From an uncultured Enterobacteriaceae bacterium (GTDB lineage: Bacteria; Pseudomonadota; Gammaproteobacteria; Enterobacterales; Enterobacteriaceae): 40,549 nt of DNA. Below are positions 1 through 11,002 of the stretch, in pieces (the stretch's first letter is position 1; each line of letters opens with the position of its first letter). The position numbers and the translations under genes are program-made. The notes under the pieces are model-generated. The model did no database searches. It was given only the letters and a program-made list of their open reading frames with translations, and was not told where the DNA came from. The stretch covers positions 1-40,549 of the forward strand of contig CANRKT010000032.1 of the NCBI GenBank assembly GCA_947631255.1, read 5' to 3'.

Positions 1-397
1 ATCCAGTAGAGTATATTATTAATAAAAATTACAGATAATAAATGCATCCGGTGGTTATTCAGAGAATATTCAGAGAAAGTTGTTGTAAAGCGCTGATTCG
101 CTGTCGATGACGCAGTTTTATCCTTTGCTCCTTTATTTTCTTAATGAACATATCATGCTATTTATACTGGAGTAAGAGGAACCTAAACTGTAAATAATTT
201 TTATTATATAACAATTACTTATTACTCAATATTTATCAAGATCACATTAAAAATGTTAGAGATGACTACTGTAAAGAGGTTACTAACTATTATCAATACT
301 AACAAAGATGGATCAGTAATCCCTTCTGGATAATGCACCAAAAGGCAAGATAACAAATAATATCAATCAAAATAATCACATGTTAACGAGGTGTCAT
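1..397. other. AT-rich intergenic leader
   Basis: No open frame or RNA gene that I can support. The stretch is strongly AT-rich compared with the core genes from 3195 onward and ends in the Shine-Dalgarno sequence of the catalase-fold gene. It probably belongs to the same acquired block. I see no copy of the rnpB 3' end here, so the far end of any island must lie outside the window. Confidence 0.5.
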
Positions 398-1969
398 ATG
401 AATGATAATAAATCAACGCCTTTGAATGCTGGAAATATGTCTGAGGCAATCGAGGATATTCGTCGGATGTTCGTTGATGAAACGCAGATAAAGCGTATTG
501 TTACTCAAAATCAAACACCGGCAAAACGCGCAGCCTTTGCAAAAACACATGGTATTGTTAACGGCGTATTACAAATTGATGATAATATTGATACTGAATA
601 TCAAGTTGGAATATTTCAACCTGGCAGGAGCTATACCGTCTGGATCCGTTATTCAAGTGACACAGCACAAACTGCTCCTGATTTCGAAACTACCGTGGGA
701 ATTGGTATTAAGGTATTCAATGTCTCTGGTAAGAAAACTCTAGAGGAAGAGCCTGACAGTACAACAGTCGATCTTATTTTGCAAAATACCCCCGTTTTTT
801 TTGCTGCTGATGCTATAGAAATGGCTGACTTTAAAGCTGCTGCAATAAGCGGTAATTTACCAGAATTTCTAAAAACGCATCCAGAGTCAGCAAAGATTTT
901 AGACAGCATGGAAAAAGAGGTTCCCAGCCTTTTAACAGAAAAATATTGGAGTTGTATTCCATATAAATTTGGAGATGAACATTGCAAGTATATTATAGAA
1001 TATCAAACTGTTAGTGATCCTAGTTCTATTATCAATGTAAAAAATGATAACTATCTTGCTCAAGATTTATCAGAAAGACTGATGAATGGAAACGCTATTC
1101 TTAATTTTTATATTCAAAAACGTAATAACCCTGAAAATCAATCTATTATTAGCGCTCGTAGTTTATGGGATGAAAAAGAAGCTAAACCAGTAAAGGTTGC
1201 AACCCTCACACTACATCAGCAAAATATTCAAACACGTAAGCAGTTCGCTTATGGAGAATCATTAGCATACAATATTTTTAGAACCTTACCTGAAATGGAA
1301 CCTGTTGGTAGCATCGCTGAAGCCAGGAAAGTTGTATATCAAAGTTCAGCAATGGTTCGTCGTAATGTCAATGGTGAAAGCATCGGAGAACCAGTACAAC
1401 CTCGCTCGACTCGTTTTTTACATTATGATTCATTTACACCAACATTAAATAATCCTTGGCCTCCAGGAAATACGGATACTGGTTCGGATACTGGTTCGGA
1501 TACTAATACGGATACCGTTAAATATGACGCAATAGAAGATTTCTCGAGTAAGGGGGAAGTTATAATACTTAAAAATTACAATGGTTATTACGATAATGTT
1601 ATTGTCAGTGGTCGTGATATACCGGTTAATACATCTATTTATATTGGATTTAATAAAAGCATAGGTAATACATCAATAAATGGAGGCGTTTTTTATGAAA
1701 ACACTGCCTCAACATCAGGTGCTGTTCGTCTTTTTTTCTCCCCTAATTTGATGCAACAAGTCTCTTTTCAGTTAATCTTATCTGGCCCTTTATCTATAGA
1801 TGTTAAAAAAACTGACCCCGAGGTTACTTTAGAGACTTTTAATTATGCAGATAGCAATGACACCATAATATTAAAAAACGCTTCCCCGATTGCTGTTTTA
1901 TCATTCAATTTCACCCAACAAACCACGGCCTTTGCAATAAAAATCTTGAAGATGAGATTTTCAAATTGA
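398..1969 (+). CDS. Catalase-fold (catalase-related) protein with C-terminal beta-rich extension
   Basis: The 523-residue product has no signal peptide. ATG 398 is preferred over the in-frame ATG 380 because GAGG lies 6 bases before it. Residues about 30-330 follow the catalase fold of small bacterial catalase-like proteins: R44-AAFAK-T, WIRYSS (Arg84), NTPVFF (Asn130) and R310-KVV-Y314, which corresponds to the proximal heme-ligand RxxxY. The distal histidine of catalases (RxxHAK) is Phe47 here, so ordinary catalase activity is doubtful. A Gly/Ser/Asp/Thr linker (about 358-374), encoded by 12-base repeats, leads to a C-terminal region of about 145 residues rich in predicted strands. Two segments there look alike (EVIILKNYNGYY and DTIILKNASPIA). 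I do not recognise that domain. The gene is AT-rich and lies in the accessory block next to an integrase remnant. Its function is unknown. Confidence 0.75.
   Translation: MNDNKSTPLNAGNMSEAIEDIRRMFVDETQIKRIVTQNQTPAKRAAFAKTHGIVNGVLQIDDNIDTEYQVGIFQPGRSYTVWIRYSSDTAQTAPDFETTVGIGIKVFNVSGKKTLEEEPDSTTVDLILQNTPVFFAADAIEMADFKAAAISGNLPEFLKTHPESAKILDSMEKEVPSLLTEKYWSCIPYKFGDEHCKYIIEYQTVSDPSSIINVKNDNYLAQDLSERLMNGNAILNFYIQKRNNPENQSIISARSLWDEKEAKPVKVATLTLHQQNIQTRKQFAYGESLAYNIFRTLPEMEPVGSIAEARKVVYQSSAMVRRNVNGESIGEPVQPRSTRFLHYDSFTPTLNNPWPPGNTDTGSDTGSDTNTDTVKYDAIEDFSSKGEVIILKNYNGYYDNVIVSGRDIPVNTSIYIGFNKSIGNTSINGGVFYENTASTSGAVRLFFSPNLMQQVSFQLILSGPLSIDVKKTDPEVTLETFNYADSNDTIILKNASPIAVLSFNFTQQTTAFAIKILKMRFSN
1474..1516 (+). 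repeat. 12-base tandem repeat encoding the Asp/Thr/Gly/Ser linker
   Basis: The unit GGATACTGGTTC occurs twice without change. A third diverged unit begins GGATAC, followed by a partial fourth. In frame it encodes repeats of the type D-T-G-S between the catalase-fold region and the C-terminal domain. Unit number can vary by slippage without breaking the frame. Confidence 0.8.
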
Positions 1970-2141
1970 TATTTTACCAAGGTATATTTTTGACGCTTCC
2001 CTACAAAGATATATTACATATAAATTTAATGATATATATTAAGTTACTCTTGAAACGATTTAAATAATATTAATAGTGAGAGCAACCATAAAAACACACC
2101 CCCTGGCCTGCTAATAAAATGAGGAGCGATAAAAACCCCAA

Positions 2142-2661
2142 TTATATAGCGGGCCAGTCTTCTAATGAATAGAGCTTGATGAAGAGAATTAAGGATCTGA
2201 CGATATTCAGAATACCGTGAGTCGATAAAGGTTCAACGTCTTGTTTGAACGTTCCAGCAAGCAGTTGCCCAAAATCAGATGCATTTCTTTTTACACTGTC
2301 CAATGAACCCGGTTCTCGCAAGGTATTACGCACCTCAGAAGGGATTTTTCGCAGCAGCATAAAAACCCGCCTGAATCTTAAGCAAATAGTTATCGATATC
2401 TTCCTGCTCTAACTTCTTCATATCCTGAACAATGTCCATCAGCCGTGATGATTCCATTGTCGATGATTTCACCAGGGAAATAAGCAGAGACAGTCGATAA
2501 GAGATGAATTTTGCCCTACGAGCTGAGTCACAACCAAGAGACGCACGGAACAAGCGCCCTGCTGGTAATCTGAAATGGAGGCTGTAGCGGTTGCCACGTT
2601 TGAGTATATGCGGGATAGAACAGCCGTTGGTGCGTCTCGTTTGTATCACAGTCTGTGTCAC
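2142..2661 (-). pseudogene. Tyrosine recombinase (integrase) N-terminal remnant, frameshifted
   Basis: Reading from a GTG at 2661, about 108 codons encode an arm-type/N-terminal integrase region: a basic start, then HILKRGNRYSLHFRLP and a RASLGCDSARRAKF segment, as in the N-terminal domain of island and phage integrases. That frame stops at 2335. Reading continues in another frame from about 2360 to 2142, so a frameshift is likely. The combined product would be about 170 residues against roughly 400 for a full integrase, and the catalytic R-H-R-Y half is missing. The start lies only 48 bases beyond the rnpB 3' end, the usual place for an integrase beside its attachment site. The family call rests on the N-terminal pattern alone. 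Confidence 0.6.
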
Positions 2662-2709
2662 AGTTAGCCTTCAAAGCACCGGGACACACCAACGTATTGT
2701 TTTTGAATG

Positions 2710-3089
<380 letters not shown>

Positions 3090-3096
3090 GCGGCGA

Positions 3097-3125
3097 AGTA
3101 TAGAGGGTTTCACCGCCACTGTCAC
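3097..3125 (-). promoter_or_regulatory. rnpB sigma-70 promoter
   Basis: On the minus strand GTGACA (-35) is followed by 17 bases and TATACT (-10). The -10 lies 7 bases before the first base of RNase P RNA, as expected for a strong stable-RNA promoter. Confidence 0.8.
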
Positions 3126-3194
3126 GCGGCACACCCTTTCAGACCTATTTTTTGTCTACTCTCTGACCCAAAAGAGCTAAAAAAATCGCACTGG

Positions 3195-4061
3195 CTATTT
3201 TTCAGCCTGTTCCAGGGCGTATTTATATAACGCGTTCTTTTTCACACCATGAATTTCTGCGGTCAGTGCGGCTGCTTTTTTCAATGGTAGCTCAGTTTGC
3301 AGCAAAGCCAGAGTTCGGAGAGCATCAGCGGGAAGCGCATCATCGCTTTGTACTTTAAAACCTTCGACAATCAGGACCATTTCCCCTTTGCGGCGGTTTT
3401 CATCTTCCTTCACCCAGGCCAGCAGTTCTCCGACGGGCGCACCATGAATCGACTCCCAAGTTTTGGTCAGTTCACGCGCCAGTACCACATAACGCGACTC
3501 ACCCAGCACGGTACAGATATCTTCAAGGCTATCGAGCAAACGGTGAGTGGACTCGTAAAAAATCAGCGTTCGGGTCTCTTGTTCGATGGCTTTTAGCGCA
3601 TCGCAACGCCCTTTAGTTTTAGCAGGCAAAAAACCTTCATAACAGAAACGGTCTGAAGGCAGCCCCGCAGCACTGAGAGCCGCAATCGCTGCGCAAGGAC
3701 CTGGCAGAGGCACAACGCGAATGCCTGCCTCGCGACAAACGCGAACCAAGTGATAGCCAGGATCGTTAATCAATGGCGTTCCGGCGTCCGAAACCAGAGC
3801 AATACTTTGCCCTTCCTGTAACTTTGCCAGTAATATTTCGGCTTTTTGTTGCTCATTATGGTCATGAAGTGCGAATAAGCGCGCATTTATTGCAAAATGC
3901 TGTAATAAAAGACCAGTATGCCGCGTATCTTCAGCGGCAATCAGGGAGACACTCTGTAACACCGAGAGGGCACGCTGTGTGATGTCGCCGAGATTGCCAA
4001 TCGGCGTCGGGACGATATAGAGCGTTTTCGCTAAAATCGCTGCCGTTTCGTGTTGTTTCAT
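3195..4061 (-). CDS. rsmI: 16S rRNA (cytidine1402-2'-O)-methyltransferase RsmI
   Basis: RsmI methylates the ribose of C1402 in the 30S decoding centre using S-adenosylmethionine. The 288-residue length is normal for the family. The N-terminus has the signature [15 protein letters not shown], followed by AAEDTRHTG, the glycine-rich [12 protein letters not shown] and LPGPCA segments, and the C-terminal [20 protein letters not shown]. This is the tetrapyrrole-methylase fold. It is divergent from lpoA with a 62-base gap that must hold both starts, the usual arrangement in enterobacteria. Confidence 0.96.
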   Translation of the reverse strand: MKQHETAAILAKTLYIVPTPIGNLGDITQRALSVLQSVSLIAAEDTRHTGLLLQHFAINARLFALHDHNEQQKAEILLAKLQEGQSIALVSDAGTPLINDPGYHLVRVCREAGIRVVPLPGPCAAIAALSAAGLPSDRFCYEGFLPAKTKGRCDALKAIEQETRTLIFYESTHRLLDSLEDICTVLGESRYVVLARELTKTWESIHGAPVGELLAWVKEDENRRKGEMVLIVEGFKVQSDDALPADALRTLALLQTELPLKKAAALTAEIHGVKKNALYKYALEQAEK

Positions 4062-4123
4062 TGTTTCATCCGTATTGCCGTTTTAATATTGAACACTGAG
4101 ATTAAAAAACCACTGGATATTGA

Positions 4124-6100
4124 ATGCGACTCTCAACCTTAAAACTATCAAAAGTCGGACGCAGTTTGCCTGTGTTACTCGCAGCAATGATTTTTGCCGG
4201 GTGCACTTCACAGACATCCGACATATACCAAGAGCTGCCGCCAGCCAATGGTACTGCCAATTCCGCCTGGTATCTGCAACAAATGGAGCAGAGCTCCGAT
4301 AATAGCAAGACCCAATGGCAATTACTCGCCATTCGTGCACTGTTACAGGAAGGGCAAACCGAGCAGGCTATCAATATTTATAATCAGCTACCAGAAAAGC
4401 TCAATAATGCCCAGAAACTGGAGCAGTCATTATTGATGGCACAAATTAAAACAGTACAGCAGGATTATGCTGGTGCTTCTGCATTGCTCAATAACATTGA
4501 TACCACCACACTCGATACCACTCAGCAACAGGCTTACTACAGCGCAGTGATTGCAGCCAGCGCCGGACAGCCGTCACTGGCCGTAGTACGTGCTTACATT
4601 GCTCAAGAGCCGTTATTAAGTCATGACCGCCGGCAGGAAAATATTGATGGAACCTGGCAAGTTTTATCATCAATGACTCCTGAGCAGATGAATAGACTGG
4701 TGATTAATGCTGACGAAAATACACTACAAGGCTGGCTGGAACTTCAACAGACCTGGGCGAACAATCGCACTGATTTAGAGAAATTAAAAACGGCTATTCA
4801 AGAGTGGCAGATACGCTACCCGAATAACCCCGGAGCGAAACAGCTCCCCACTCAACTGACTAATCTTCAGAATGTCCATGTCGGTTCTGCTTCAATTGGA
4901 AAAATTGCTTTGTTGTTACCGCTGAATGGCCAGGCTGGATTATTCGGACACAGCATCCAGCAAGGTTTTGAAGCAGCAAAAAACCTGGGTTCACAGCCGG
5001 AGGTCTCTCCACTGGTCCCTGTAGAGAGCCTCGCCAGCGATGATTTATCGGCTCTCACTGACACAATGCTCGCCGTCGCTGAAGAACCTCAGCCAGCGGC
5101 CTTTTCCTCTGCGCCTGCTAACCCTGACGCAGAAATGAAAATCTACGATACCAGTAATCAGCCAATCGACCAGGTCCTGGCGCAAGCACAACAAGATGGC
5201 GCGACAATAGTGGTGGGTCCATTACTGAAAAATGATGTTGATGCCTTATCTGGTGTGAACAGTTCACTGAATATTCTGGCACTTAATCAGCCTGAAGCGA
5301 CCCAGAGTCACCCAAATATCTGTTATTTCGCTTTATCTCCTGAAGATGAAGCCCGCGATGCCGCTCACCATATCTGGCAGCAAAACCAGCGCAGGCCACT
5401 ATTACTGGTTCCTTCTAATGCCCTGGGCGAGCGAGTCGCCAAAGCCTTTACCAATGAATGGCAAAGCTTAGGCGGTGGCACCGTACTGCAACAACGGTTA
5501 GGTTCCATAAGTGATTTGAAGAGTGGAATTAATAGCGGGTCTGGAATTTCGCTTACGGGCACCCCTGTTATCAGCACCAACAGTCCACCAGAGTCCGTGA
5601 CTATTGGCTCTCTGACGATCCCAACCATTCCAGTTGAGCCCCAAATGGCTAACAGTGATGGCAACGTAGATGCGGTTTATATTGTCGCTTCATCAGATGA
5701 AATGGCACTGATTAAACCGATGATCACTATGCGTACCGGAAGTCGCGGAAGCGCTCAGTTATATGCCAGCTCCCGTAGCGCTCAAGGTATCAGCGGCCCG
5801 GATTTCCGCTTTGAAATGGAAGGTCTTCAGTACAGCGAAATTCCACTCCTTTCTGGTGGTAACCCGCAACTGATGCAGCAAGCACTGAGTAGCGTCAATA
5901 ACGATTATTCCCTGGCTCGCTTGTATGCTATGGGGGTTGATGCCTGGTCTCTCGCCAATCATTTCACCGAATTACGTCAGGATCCCGGCTTTACACTTAA
6001 TGGCAATACCGGACAGTTAAGTGCCAGTATCGATTGTGTCGTCAACAGAAAACTGAATTGGTTACAATTCAGTCAAGGACAGGTCGTTCCGGTATCGTGA
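4124..6100 (+). CDS. lpoA: Penicillin-binding protein activator LpoA (lipoprotein)
   Basis: This outer-membrane lipoprotein reaches through the periplasm to stimulate the transpeptidase activity of PBP1A. The 658 residues begin with a lipoprotein signal ([13 protein letters not shown], lipidated Cys27), followed by a helical TPR-like region (about 40-250). The C-terminal half resembles periplasmic-binding proteins ([18 protein letters not shown] onward). A low-complexity stretch of Ser/Gly/Pro at about 465-505 is a known variable part of the family. The stop overlaps the GTG of yraN (GTGA), which suggests translational coupling. Confidence 0.94.
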   Translation: MRLSTLKLSKVGRSLPVLLAAMIFAGCTSQTSDIYQELPPANGTANSAWYLQQMEQSSDNSKTQWQLLAIRALLQEGQTEQAINIYNQLPEKLNNAQKLEQSLLMAQIKTVQQDYAGASALLNNIDTTTLDTTQQQAYYSAVIAASAGQPSLAVVRAYIAQEPLLSHDRRQENIDGTWQVLSSMTPEQMNRLVINADENTLQGWLELQQTWANNRTDLEKLKTAIQEWQIRYPNNPGAKQLPTQLTNLQNVHVGSASIGKIALLLPLNGQAGLFGHSIQQGFEAAKNLGSQPEVSPLVPVESLASDDLSALTDTMLAVAEEPQPAAFSSAPANPDAEMKIYDTSNQPIDQVLAQAQQDGATIVVGPLLKNDVDALSGVNSSLNILALNQPEATQSHPNICYFALSPEDEARDAAHHIWQQNQRRPLLLVPSNALGERVAKAFTNEWQSLGGGTVLQQRLGSISDLKSGINSGSGISLTGTPVISTNSPPESVTIGSLTIPTIPVEPQMANSDGNVDAVYIVASSDEMALIKPMITMRTGSRGSAQLYASSRSAQGISGPDFRFEMEGLQYSEIPLLSGGNPQLMQQALSSVNNDYSLARLYAMGVDAWSLANHFTELRQDPGFTLNGNTGQLSASIDCVVNRKLNWLQFSQGQVVPVS

Positions 6101-6453
6101 ATACTCAACAGCGCGGCGCAGGTTATGAAAAAAAAGCGCGGCGCTATCTTGAGTCCCGAGGATTAGAATTTATTGCCGCGAATGTGTATGTTCGTGGCGG
6201 CGAAATAGACCTTATCATGCGGCATCATCAGGTTATCGTGTTTGTCGAAGTCCGCTTTCGCCGTAATGATGCTTTCGGTAGCGCCGCTGCCAGTGTCACT
6301 GTCCGAAAGCAAAAACACCTGCTGCATAGCGCACGAGTATGGCTGAATGGCGCAGGTGAAAGTTTTGAGACTGTAGATTGCCGTTTTGATGTGTTAGCGT
6401 TCACCGGCAATGAAATAGAGTGGCTGACCAACGCGTTTGCCACTGACATCTAA
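6097..6453 (+). CDS. yraN: UPF0102 family protein YraN (nuclease-like fold)
   Basis: The 118-residue protein has the UPF0102 core: [23 protein letters not shown] and [11 protein letters not shown]. The E, D and E-V-x-R residues form the restriction-endonuclease-like active site pattern, but no biochemical role is established for YraN. I place the start at GTG 6097, overlapping the lpoA stop. The frame is open further upstream, but that part has no family similarity. E. coli YraN is slightly longer (131). The next gene, diaA, follows after 20 bases. Confidence 0.85.
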   Translation: MNTQQRGAGYEKKARRYLESRGLEFIAANVYVRGGEIDLIMRHHQVIVFVEVRFRRNDAFGSAAASVTVRKQKHLLHSARVWLNGAGESFETVDCRFDVLAFTGNEIEWLTNAFATDI

Positions 6454-6473
6454 AAAAACCAGGTAAAATCAAC

Positions 6474-7064
6474 GTGCTTGAAAGAATCAAAGCCTGCTTT
6501 ACTGAAAGCATTCAAACCCAGATAGCTGCAGCAGAAGCCTTACCAGATGCTATCTCCCGGGCGGCTATCACTATGGTTCAGTCTTTACTGAACGGAAATA
6601 AGATCTTGTGTTGTGGTAACGGAACATCCGCCGCAAACGCCCAGCATTTTGCTGCCAGTATGATTAATCGCTTTGAAACAGAGCGGCCTGGTTTACCCGC
6701 CATTGCACTTAATGCAGATACAGTGGTCTTAACAGCGATTGCCAACGATCGTCTGCATCAAGAGGTATATGCCAAACAGGTACGCGCCCTCGGTCAGACA
6801 GGCGATATCTTGTTAGCTATTTCTACCCGCGGCAATAGCCGTGATATTGTCAAAGCAGTGGAAGCAGCGGTCACCCGAGATATGACCATCATTGCCCTAA
6901 CAGGCTACGATGGCGGTGAACTCGCAGGCTTGCTGGGGCCACAGGATGTGGAAATACGCATTCCTTCTCACCACAGCATTCGTATTCAGGAGATGCATAT
7001 GCTGACAGTAAACTGCTTATGCGATCTTATCGACAACACGCTATTTCCCCATCAGGATGGATAG
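6474..7064 (+). CDS. diaA: DnaA initiator-associating protein DiaA
   Basis: DiaA forms a tetramer that binds several DnaA molecules and promotes ordered assembly on oriC for timely replication initiation. The 196 residues carry the SIS (sugar isomerase) domain: [34 protein letters not shown] and the C-terminal [16 protein letters not shown]. It is nearly identical to E. coli DiaA over full length. Translation starts at GTG 6474. It is third in the lpoA-yraN-diaA-dolP series. Confidence 0.96.
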   Translation: MLERIKACFTESIQTQIAAAEALPDAISRAAITMVQSLLNGNKILCCGNGTSAANAQHFAASMINRFETERPGLPAIALNADTVVLTAIANDRLHQEVYAKQVRALGQTGDILLAISTRGNSRDIVKAVEAAVTRDMTIIALTGYDGGELAGLLGPQDVEIRIPSHHSIRIQEMHMLTVNCLCDLIDNTLFPHQDG

Positions 7065-7150
7065 TTATTTCCGATGTGACGGAAGAATGCCTGCGACGTT
7101 GTCTGGCAGACCTGAGAGATGACACCTCTTGATAAAAGGAAGGAATCAAT

Positions 7151-7726
7151 ATGAAGGTTATTACCCCCATCGTAATACTTGTCTCTGCGTTATTACTTCA
7201 AGGCTGTGTTGGTGCAGTACTGGTTGGTAGCGCAGCTGTTGCGACTAAAACTGCAACAGATCCGCGCACTATGGGTACCCAGGTTGATGATGGTACGCTG
7301 GAGTTACGCGTGAATAATGCACTAAACAAGGACGAGCAAATCAAGAAAGAGGCGCGCGTCAACGTGACCGCTTATCAGGGTAAAGTACTGCTGACCGGTC
7401 AATCACCTAATTCAGAACTCTCTGCGCGAGCCAAACACATTGCGTTAGGTGTGAATGGTGCTACTGAAGTCTATAACGAAATTCGTAATGCGCCGAAAAT
7501 TGGCTTAGGTACAGCGTCCAGCGATACCTGGATAACCACCAAAGTGCGTTCCCAGCTGCTGGCAAGCGATCAGGTGAAGTCGACTAACGTTAAAGTCACT
7601 ACCGAAAATAGCGAAGTCTTCTTACTGGGTCTGGTCACAGACAGGGAAGGACAAGCGGCGGCAGATACGGCTAGCCGAGTGAGCGGCGTAAAACACGTCA
7701 CCACAGCATTTACGCTGATACAGTAA
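7151..7726 (+). CDS. dolP: Division/outer-membrane stress lipoprotein DolP (two BON domains)
   Basis: The 191-residue outer-membrane lipoprotein has a signal ending LLLQGC (Cys19) and two BON domains (about 47-115 and 124-191). In E. coli it binds anionic phospholipids at the division site, supports envelope integrity and helps BAM; it was formerly called YraP. A good Shine-Dalgarno (AAGGAAGG) precedes ATG 7151. In E. coli it belongs to the sigma-E regulon; I do not see a convincing sigma-E promoter in the 86-base gap after diaA. Confidence 0.93.
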   Translation: MKVITPIVILVSALLLQGCVGAVLVGSAAVATKTATDPRTMGTQVDDGTLELRVNNALNKDEQIKKEARVNVTAYQGKVLLTGQSPNSELSARAKHIALGVNGATEVYNEIRNAPKIGLGTASSDTWITTKVRSQLLASDQVKSTNVKVTTENSEVFLLGLVTDREGQAAADTASRVSGVKHVTTAFTLIQ

Positions 7727-7812
7727 TACATCAGCAGCATTGTTCCACTGTCGTTCTTGTGAGTTTTACTAACCGGTCGCATGGATAGCGACCTGTTATC
7801 CAGGCGTTCAGC

Positions 7813-8211
7813 TTAACGATACTTTTTATGGTATTCGTTACGAGTCGCCTTAAATTCTTCTGCCGCCGCTTTCGCTTCGTCAACTTTACCTTCGTCAGCC
7901 AGTTTCATCGCACCCTCAATTTGTCCGATAAGAATATCGAATCCCTGGCGATAATCTTTCATTGCTTCGCTATCTGCTGATTCTTTCTCAAGTTTCGGCG
8001 GCACACCTTTCTTCGCATCCAGCGCCGCTGCGCGCATGTTAGTTAAGGCTGTTTTCAGGGTTTCTGCCTCTTTGGCAGTGAGTACTGAATTGTAGTTTTG
8101 AACCAAGATATCCATATCTTCAGCGGTATCATTTGCCATCGCTGAAACACTGCTCAGGAGGAGGATTGACATTGTTAACATTGAAATTAAATGTTTACGC
8201 AATTTACTCAC
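7813..8211 (-). CDS. cybC: Soluble cytochrome b562
   Basis: This periplasmic four-helix-bundle protein binds heme b non-covalently; its physiological partner is not established. The 132-residue precursor has a signal peptide (cleavage after SAMA, residue 26). In the mature protein Met7 (NDTAEDM) and the His of the C-terminal NEYHKKYR are the heme ligands of the E. coli protein. The middle part (KDALTNMRAAALDAKKG type, PPKLE, FDILIGQI) matches closely. It converges with dolP and lies downstream of tldE on the same strand. Confidence 0.94.
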   Translation of the reverse strand: MSKLRKHLISMLTMSILLLSSVSAMANDTAEDMDILVQNYNSVLTAKEAETLKTALTNMRAAALDAKKGVPPKLEKESADSEAMKDYRQGFDILIGQIEGAMKLADEGKVDEAKAAAEEFKATRNEYHKKYR

Positions 8212-8264
8212 CTATTATTTTTTTATTTAAAAACGGGCGCGATCTCTCACGCCACACCCCCTTT

Positions 8265-9617
8265 CTACTGTCCGGCAATTTTCATTTCAGGCAGCAGAAC
8301 AGAACCACACTGTATATTGCTACGTGTTTCAATATCGTTACCAACGGTGACGATTTCACGCCACATATCCTTAAGATTGCCAGCAATAGTAATTTCACTC
8401 ACCGGATACTGTATTTCACCGTTTTCGACCCAGAATCCAGCCGCACCACGTGAATAGTCACCCGTCATACCACTGACACCCTGGCCCATTAGCTCTGTGA
8501 CCACCAGACCGGTGCCCATTTGCTTGAGCATACCGTCGAAGTCGAGACCACGACCAGCAATACGCCAGTTATGGATCCCACCCGCATGTCCCGTACTTTT
8601 CAGACCTAATTTACGGGCAGAATAATTGGTTAACAACCACTGCTGAAGAACACCATCCTTGATGATGTCACGGCGTTCGGTCCGCACCCCTTCACTGTCG
8701 AAAGGTGTTGAGGCCAGTCCTTTTAACAAATGTGGGTGTTCTTCGATGGTCAGCCAGTCCGGGAATATCTGCTGACCTAATGAATCCAGTAAGAAGGTCG
8801 ATTTGCGATAAACCGAGCCACCAGCAATGGCTCCTACCAGATGGCCAAATAAGCCTGTTGCCACTTCAGAGGCAAAAATCACCGGTGCTTTCATGGTGGA
8901 GAGCTTACGTGGAGCCAGACGTGAAAGCGTACGACGCGCACATTCCGCGCCAACCCATTCAGGACTCTTCAGGTCTTCTATGGCGCGGCCAATGGTATAG
9001 GCATAGTCACGCTCCATATCGCCATTTTCTTCCGCGATAACACAGCTGGAGAGTGAGTGGCGTGTGGAGCAGTAGCTTTGTAGCATTCCGTGGCTGTTAC
9101 CGAAGACTTTGATACCATAATGGCTGTTAAAACTACCGCCTTCGGTATTAGTAATACGTTTATCAACATTCAGAGACGCATTTTCAGCCCGGGCGGCAAA
9201 TTCAATGGCTTGCTCAGCGTCAATGTCAGTCGGATGGAAAAGATCTAAGTCCGGAGCATCAAAGGCCAGTAACTCTTTATCAGCAACACCCGCACAAGGG
9301 TCTTGTGAGGTATAACGCGCAATATCCAGAGCAGCCTGTACAGTACGGGTTATCGCGTCATGACTTAAGTCAGTAGAGGACGCACTACCTTTGCGATTTT
9401 GATGGTAAACAGTAATGCCCAGCGCACCGTCACTATTGAATTCGACATTTTCTACTTCGCCAAAGCGGGTGCTGACACCTATTCCTGTGGTTTTACTGAC
9501 CGCAACCTCAGCACCGTCTGAATGCTTTGCTGCTAGCTCCAGTGCCAGAGAAACCGCCTGCTCTAAGGTTTGACGTTGTTGTGCTACTTGCGTGTTTATT
9601 TTCATCGCGATTGCCAT
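8265..9617 (-). CDS. pmbA: Metalloprotease TldE/PmbA
   Basis: With TldD (not in this window) it forms the heterodimeric protease that matures microcin B17 and processes peptides in the antitoxin CcdA pathway. The 450 residues equal the E. coli length. TldE is the subunit without the zinc site. The start is ATG 9617 (MAIAMK), matching the family N-terminus; the frame stays open to 9698 but that part lacks similarity. Similarity is high throughout, for example [18 protein letters not shown] and [11 protein letters not shown]. It is divergent from darP. Confidence 0.95.
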   Translation of the reverse strand: MAIAMKINTQVAQQRQTLEQAVSLALELAAKHSDGAEVAVSKTTGIGVSTRFGEVENVEFNSDGALGITVYHQNRKGSASSTDLSHDAITRTVQAALDIARYTSQDPCAGVADKELLAFDAPDLDLFHPTDIDAEQAIEFAARAENASLNVDKRITNTEGGSFNSHYGIKVFGNSHGMLQSYCSTRHSLSSCVIAEENGDMERDYAYTIGRAIEDLKSPEWVGAECARRTLSRLAPRKLSTMKAPVIFASEVATGLFGHLVGAIAGGSVYRKSTFLLDSLGQQIFPDWLTIEEHPHLLKGLASTPFDSEGVRTERRDIIKDGVLQQWLLTNYSARKLGLKSTGHAGGIHNWRIAGRGLDFDGMLKQMGTGLVVTELMGQGVSGMTGDYSRGAAGFWVENGEIQYPVSEITIAGNLKDMWREIVTVGNDIETRSNIQCGSVLLPEMKIAGQ

Positions 9618-9716
9618 AGTGTAAGGTGAATGATTCCAGTCTAACAGGATCAGAACAATTTCGCAGTCTGGGGCCTTTACTGGTAATATTCGCGTCAACT
9701 TTTTAAGGAGCCTGAT

Positions 9717-10265
9717 ATGACCAAACAGCCCGAAGACTGGCTCGATGACGTGCCCGATAATGAAGACGAAGATGATGATGAGATTATCTGGGTTAGCAAA
9801 AGCGAAATTAAACGCGATGCTGAAGAGCTTAAACGCCTTGGTGTTGAGTTAATTGAACTTGGCAAAAATGCGCTGGAAAAAATGCCACTGGATGATGATC
9901 TCCGTGCTGCCATTGAACTTGCCCAGCGGATTAAGAAAGAAGGACGCCGCCGCCAGGTGCAGCTCATTGGTAAAATGATGCGTTCTCGTGATGTAGAGCC
10001 TATTCGTCAGGCTCTCGATAAGCTGAAGAACCGCCATAACCAGCAGGTTTCGCTGTTCCATAAGCTCGAAGCCCTGCGTGACCGTCTGGTTGACGAAGGT
10101 GATGAAGCAATCAGTGAAGTATTGAGACTTTATCCTGAAGCTGACCGTCAACAGCTACGTGTGCTCATTCGCAACGCACAGAAAGAAAAAGCGGCTAATA
10201 AGCCGCCTAAGTCGTATCGTCAGATTTTCTCTTATCTGCGTGAACTGGCCGAAAACCAGGACTGA
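9717..10265 (+). CDS. darP: Ribosome biogenesis protein DarP (YjgA)
   Basis: DarP associates with late 50S precursors and helps peptidyl-transferase centre maturation. The 182 residues match the family length. It has a very acidic N-terminal segment ([21 protein letters not shown]) then a helical basic region ([26 protein letters not shown]) typical of the family. The Shine-Dalgarno AAGGAG lies before ATG 9717. A 17-bp perfect hairpin follows the stop. Confidence 0.95.
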   Translation: MTKQPEDWLDDVPDNEDEDDDEIIWVSKSEIKRDAEELKRLGVELIELGKNALEKMPLDDDLRAAIELAQRIKKEGRRRQVQLIGKMMRSRDVEPIRQALDKLKNRHNQQVSLFHKLEALRDRLVDEGDEAISEVLRLYPEADRQQLRVLIRNAQKEKAANKPPKSYRQIFSYLRELAENQD

Positions 10266-10280
10266 TTTTCTGTCACTACC

Positions 10281-10318
10281 ACAGAAAGACTTAGCAACGC
10301 ATTGCTAAGTCTTTCTGT
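10281..10318. terminator. Bidirectional terminator, 17-bp stem
   Basis: ACAGAAAGACTTAGCAA, a CGCA loop, and its exact complement. It lies between the convergent darP and LysE-family genes. The A/T-rich outer stem gives a short U tract in both directions. Confidence 0.8.
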
Positions 10319-10327
10319 TCATCTAAC

Positions 10328-10957
10328 TCACGTCACATTACCTCGGCGATAAAGTGCCACACCGACTGCCAGTATAACCATCATGCCAGCACAGCTGCGA
10401 TTCACCCCACGCATGACTCGGGCAGAAAAGCGACGCATAGCATGACGGCCACCATAGGCATAAATCGTCATCATCAGGCAGTCAATAATCGCACTGACTA
10501 ACGCCAGAATCAGATACTGATTCAGGATAGGTTCCTGTGGGCGAATGAATTGTGGCAAAAAGGCCGAGAAAAACAACAGGCCTTTCGGGTTCGATAAACC
10601 GACCATCAAAGAACGTAAAAATGCCGTTTTACCGGTCGTAAACGCTGCGCTATTACTGACCTGTAATGCCTGCGCCGGTGCACGCCATAAAATACAGGCC
10701 AGGTAAATCAGGTACAGGGCTCCGCCCCACTTCACCAGAGTAAAGAGTTGCTCAGAAGCCTGAAGTAATGCTCCCAGTCCGCATCCCACGGCGGCAATTA
10801 ACAGTAAGTCAGCCAGTACGGCTCCCATAAAACCATAACCAGCAATACGCATGCCGTAAGTTGCACCATTATTTAATGCCAGCAACATCGACGGACCTGG
10901 CGTCACCATAACCGCGCTGACTGCCACAACGTAAAGAAAAAGAGTACTGAGATCCAT
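10328..10957 (-). CDS. LysE/RhtB-family amino-acid exporter
   Basis: The 209-residue inner-membrane protein has about six hydrophobic segments. It carries the family motifs TPGPSMLLALNNGATYGMRIAGYGFMGA near the N-terminus and GLSNPKGLLFFSAFLPQF near residue 135. Members export amino acids or related metabolites; the substrate cannot be assigned here. ATG 10957 is chosen because AAAGGA precedes it by 6 bases; an in-frame TTG at 10972 is the alternative. It does not match RhtB, RhtC or LeuE closely enough to use those names. Confidence 0.85.
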   Translation of the reverse strand: MDLSTLFLYVVAVSAVMVTPGPSMLLALNNGATYGMRIAGYGFMGAVLADLLLIAAVGCGLGALLQASEQLFTLVKWGGALYLIYLACILWRAPAQALQVSNSAAFTTGKTAFLRSLMVGLSNPKGLLFFSAFLPQFIRPQEPILNQYLILALVSAIIDCLMMTIYAYGGRHAMRRFSARVMRGVNRSCAGMMVILAVGVALYRRGNVT

Positions 10958-11002
10958 GAATGTTCCTTTCAAAATGGCTCTGATACAAACCCGATAATCT
11001 GT

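Noticed and set aside
7065..7150. Sigma-E promoter for dolP
   Set aside because: GGAAGAA and GTCTGG are present but the spacing and sequence do not match the consensus well enough.
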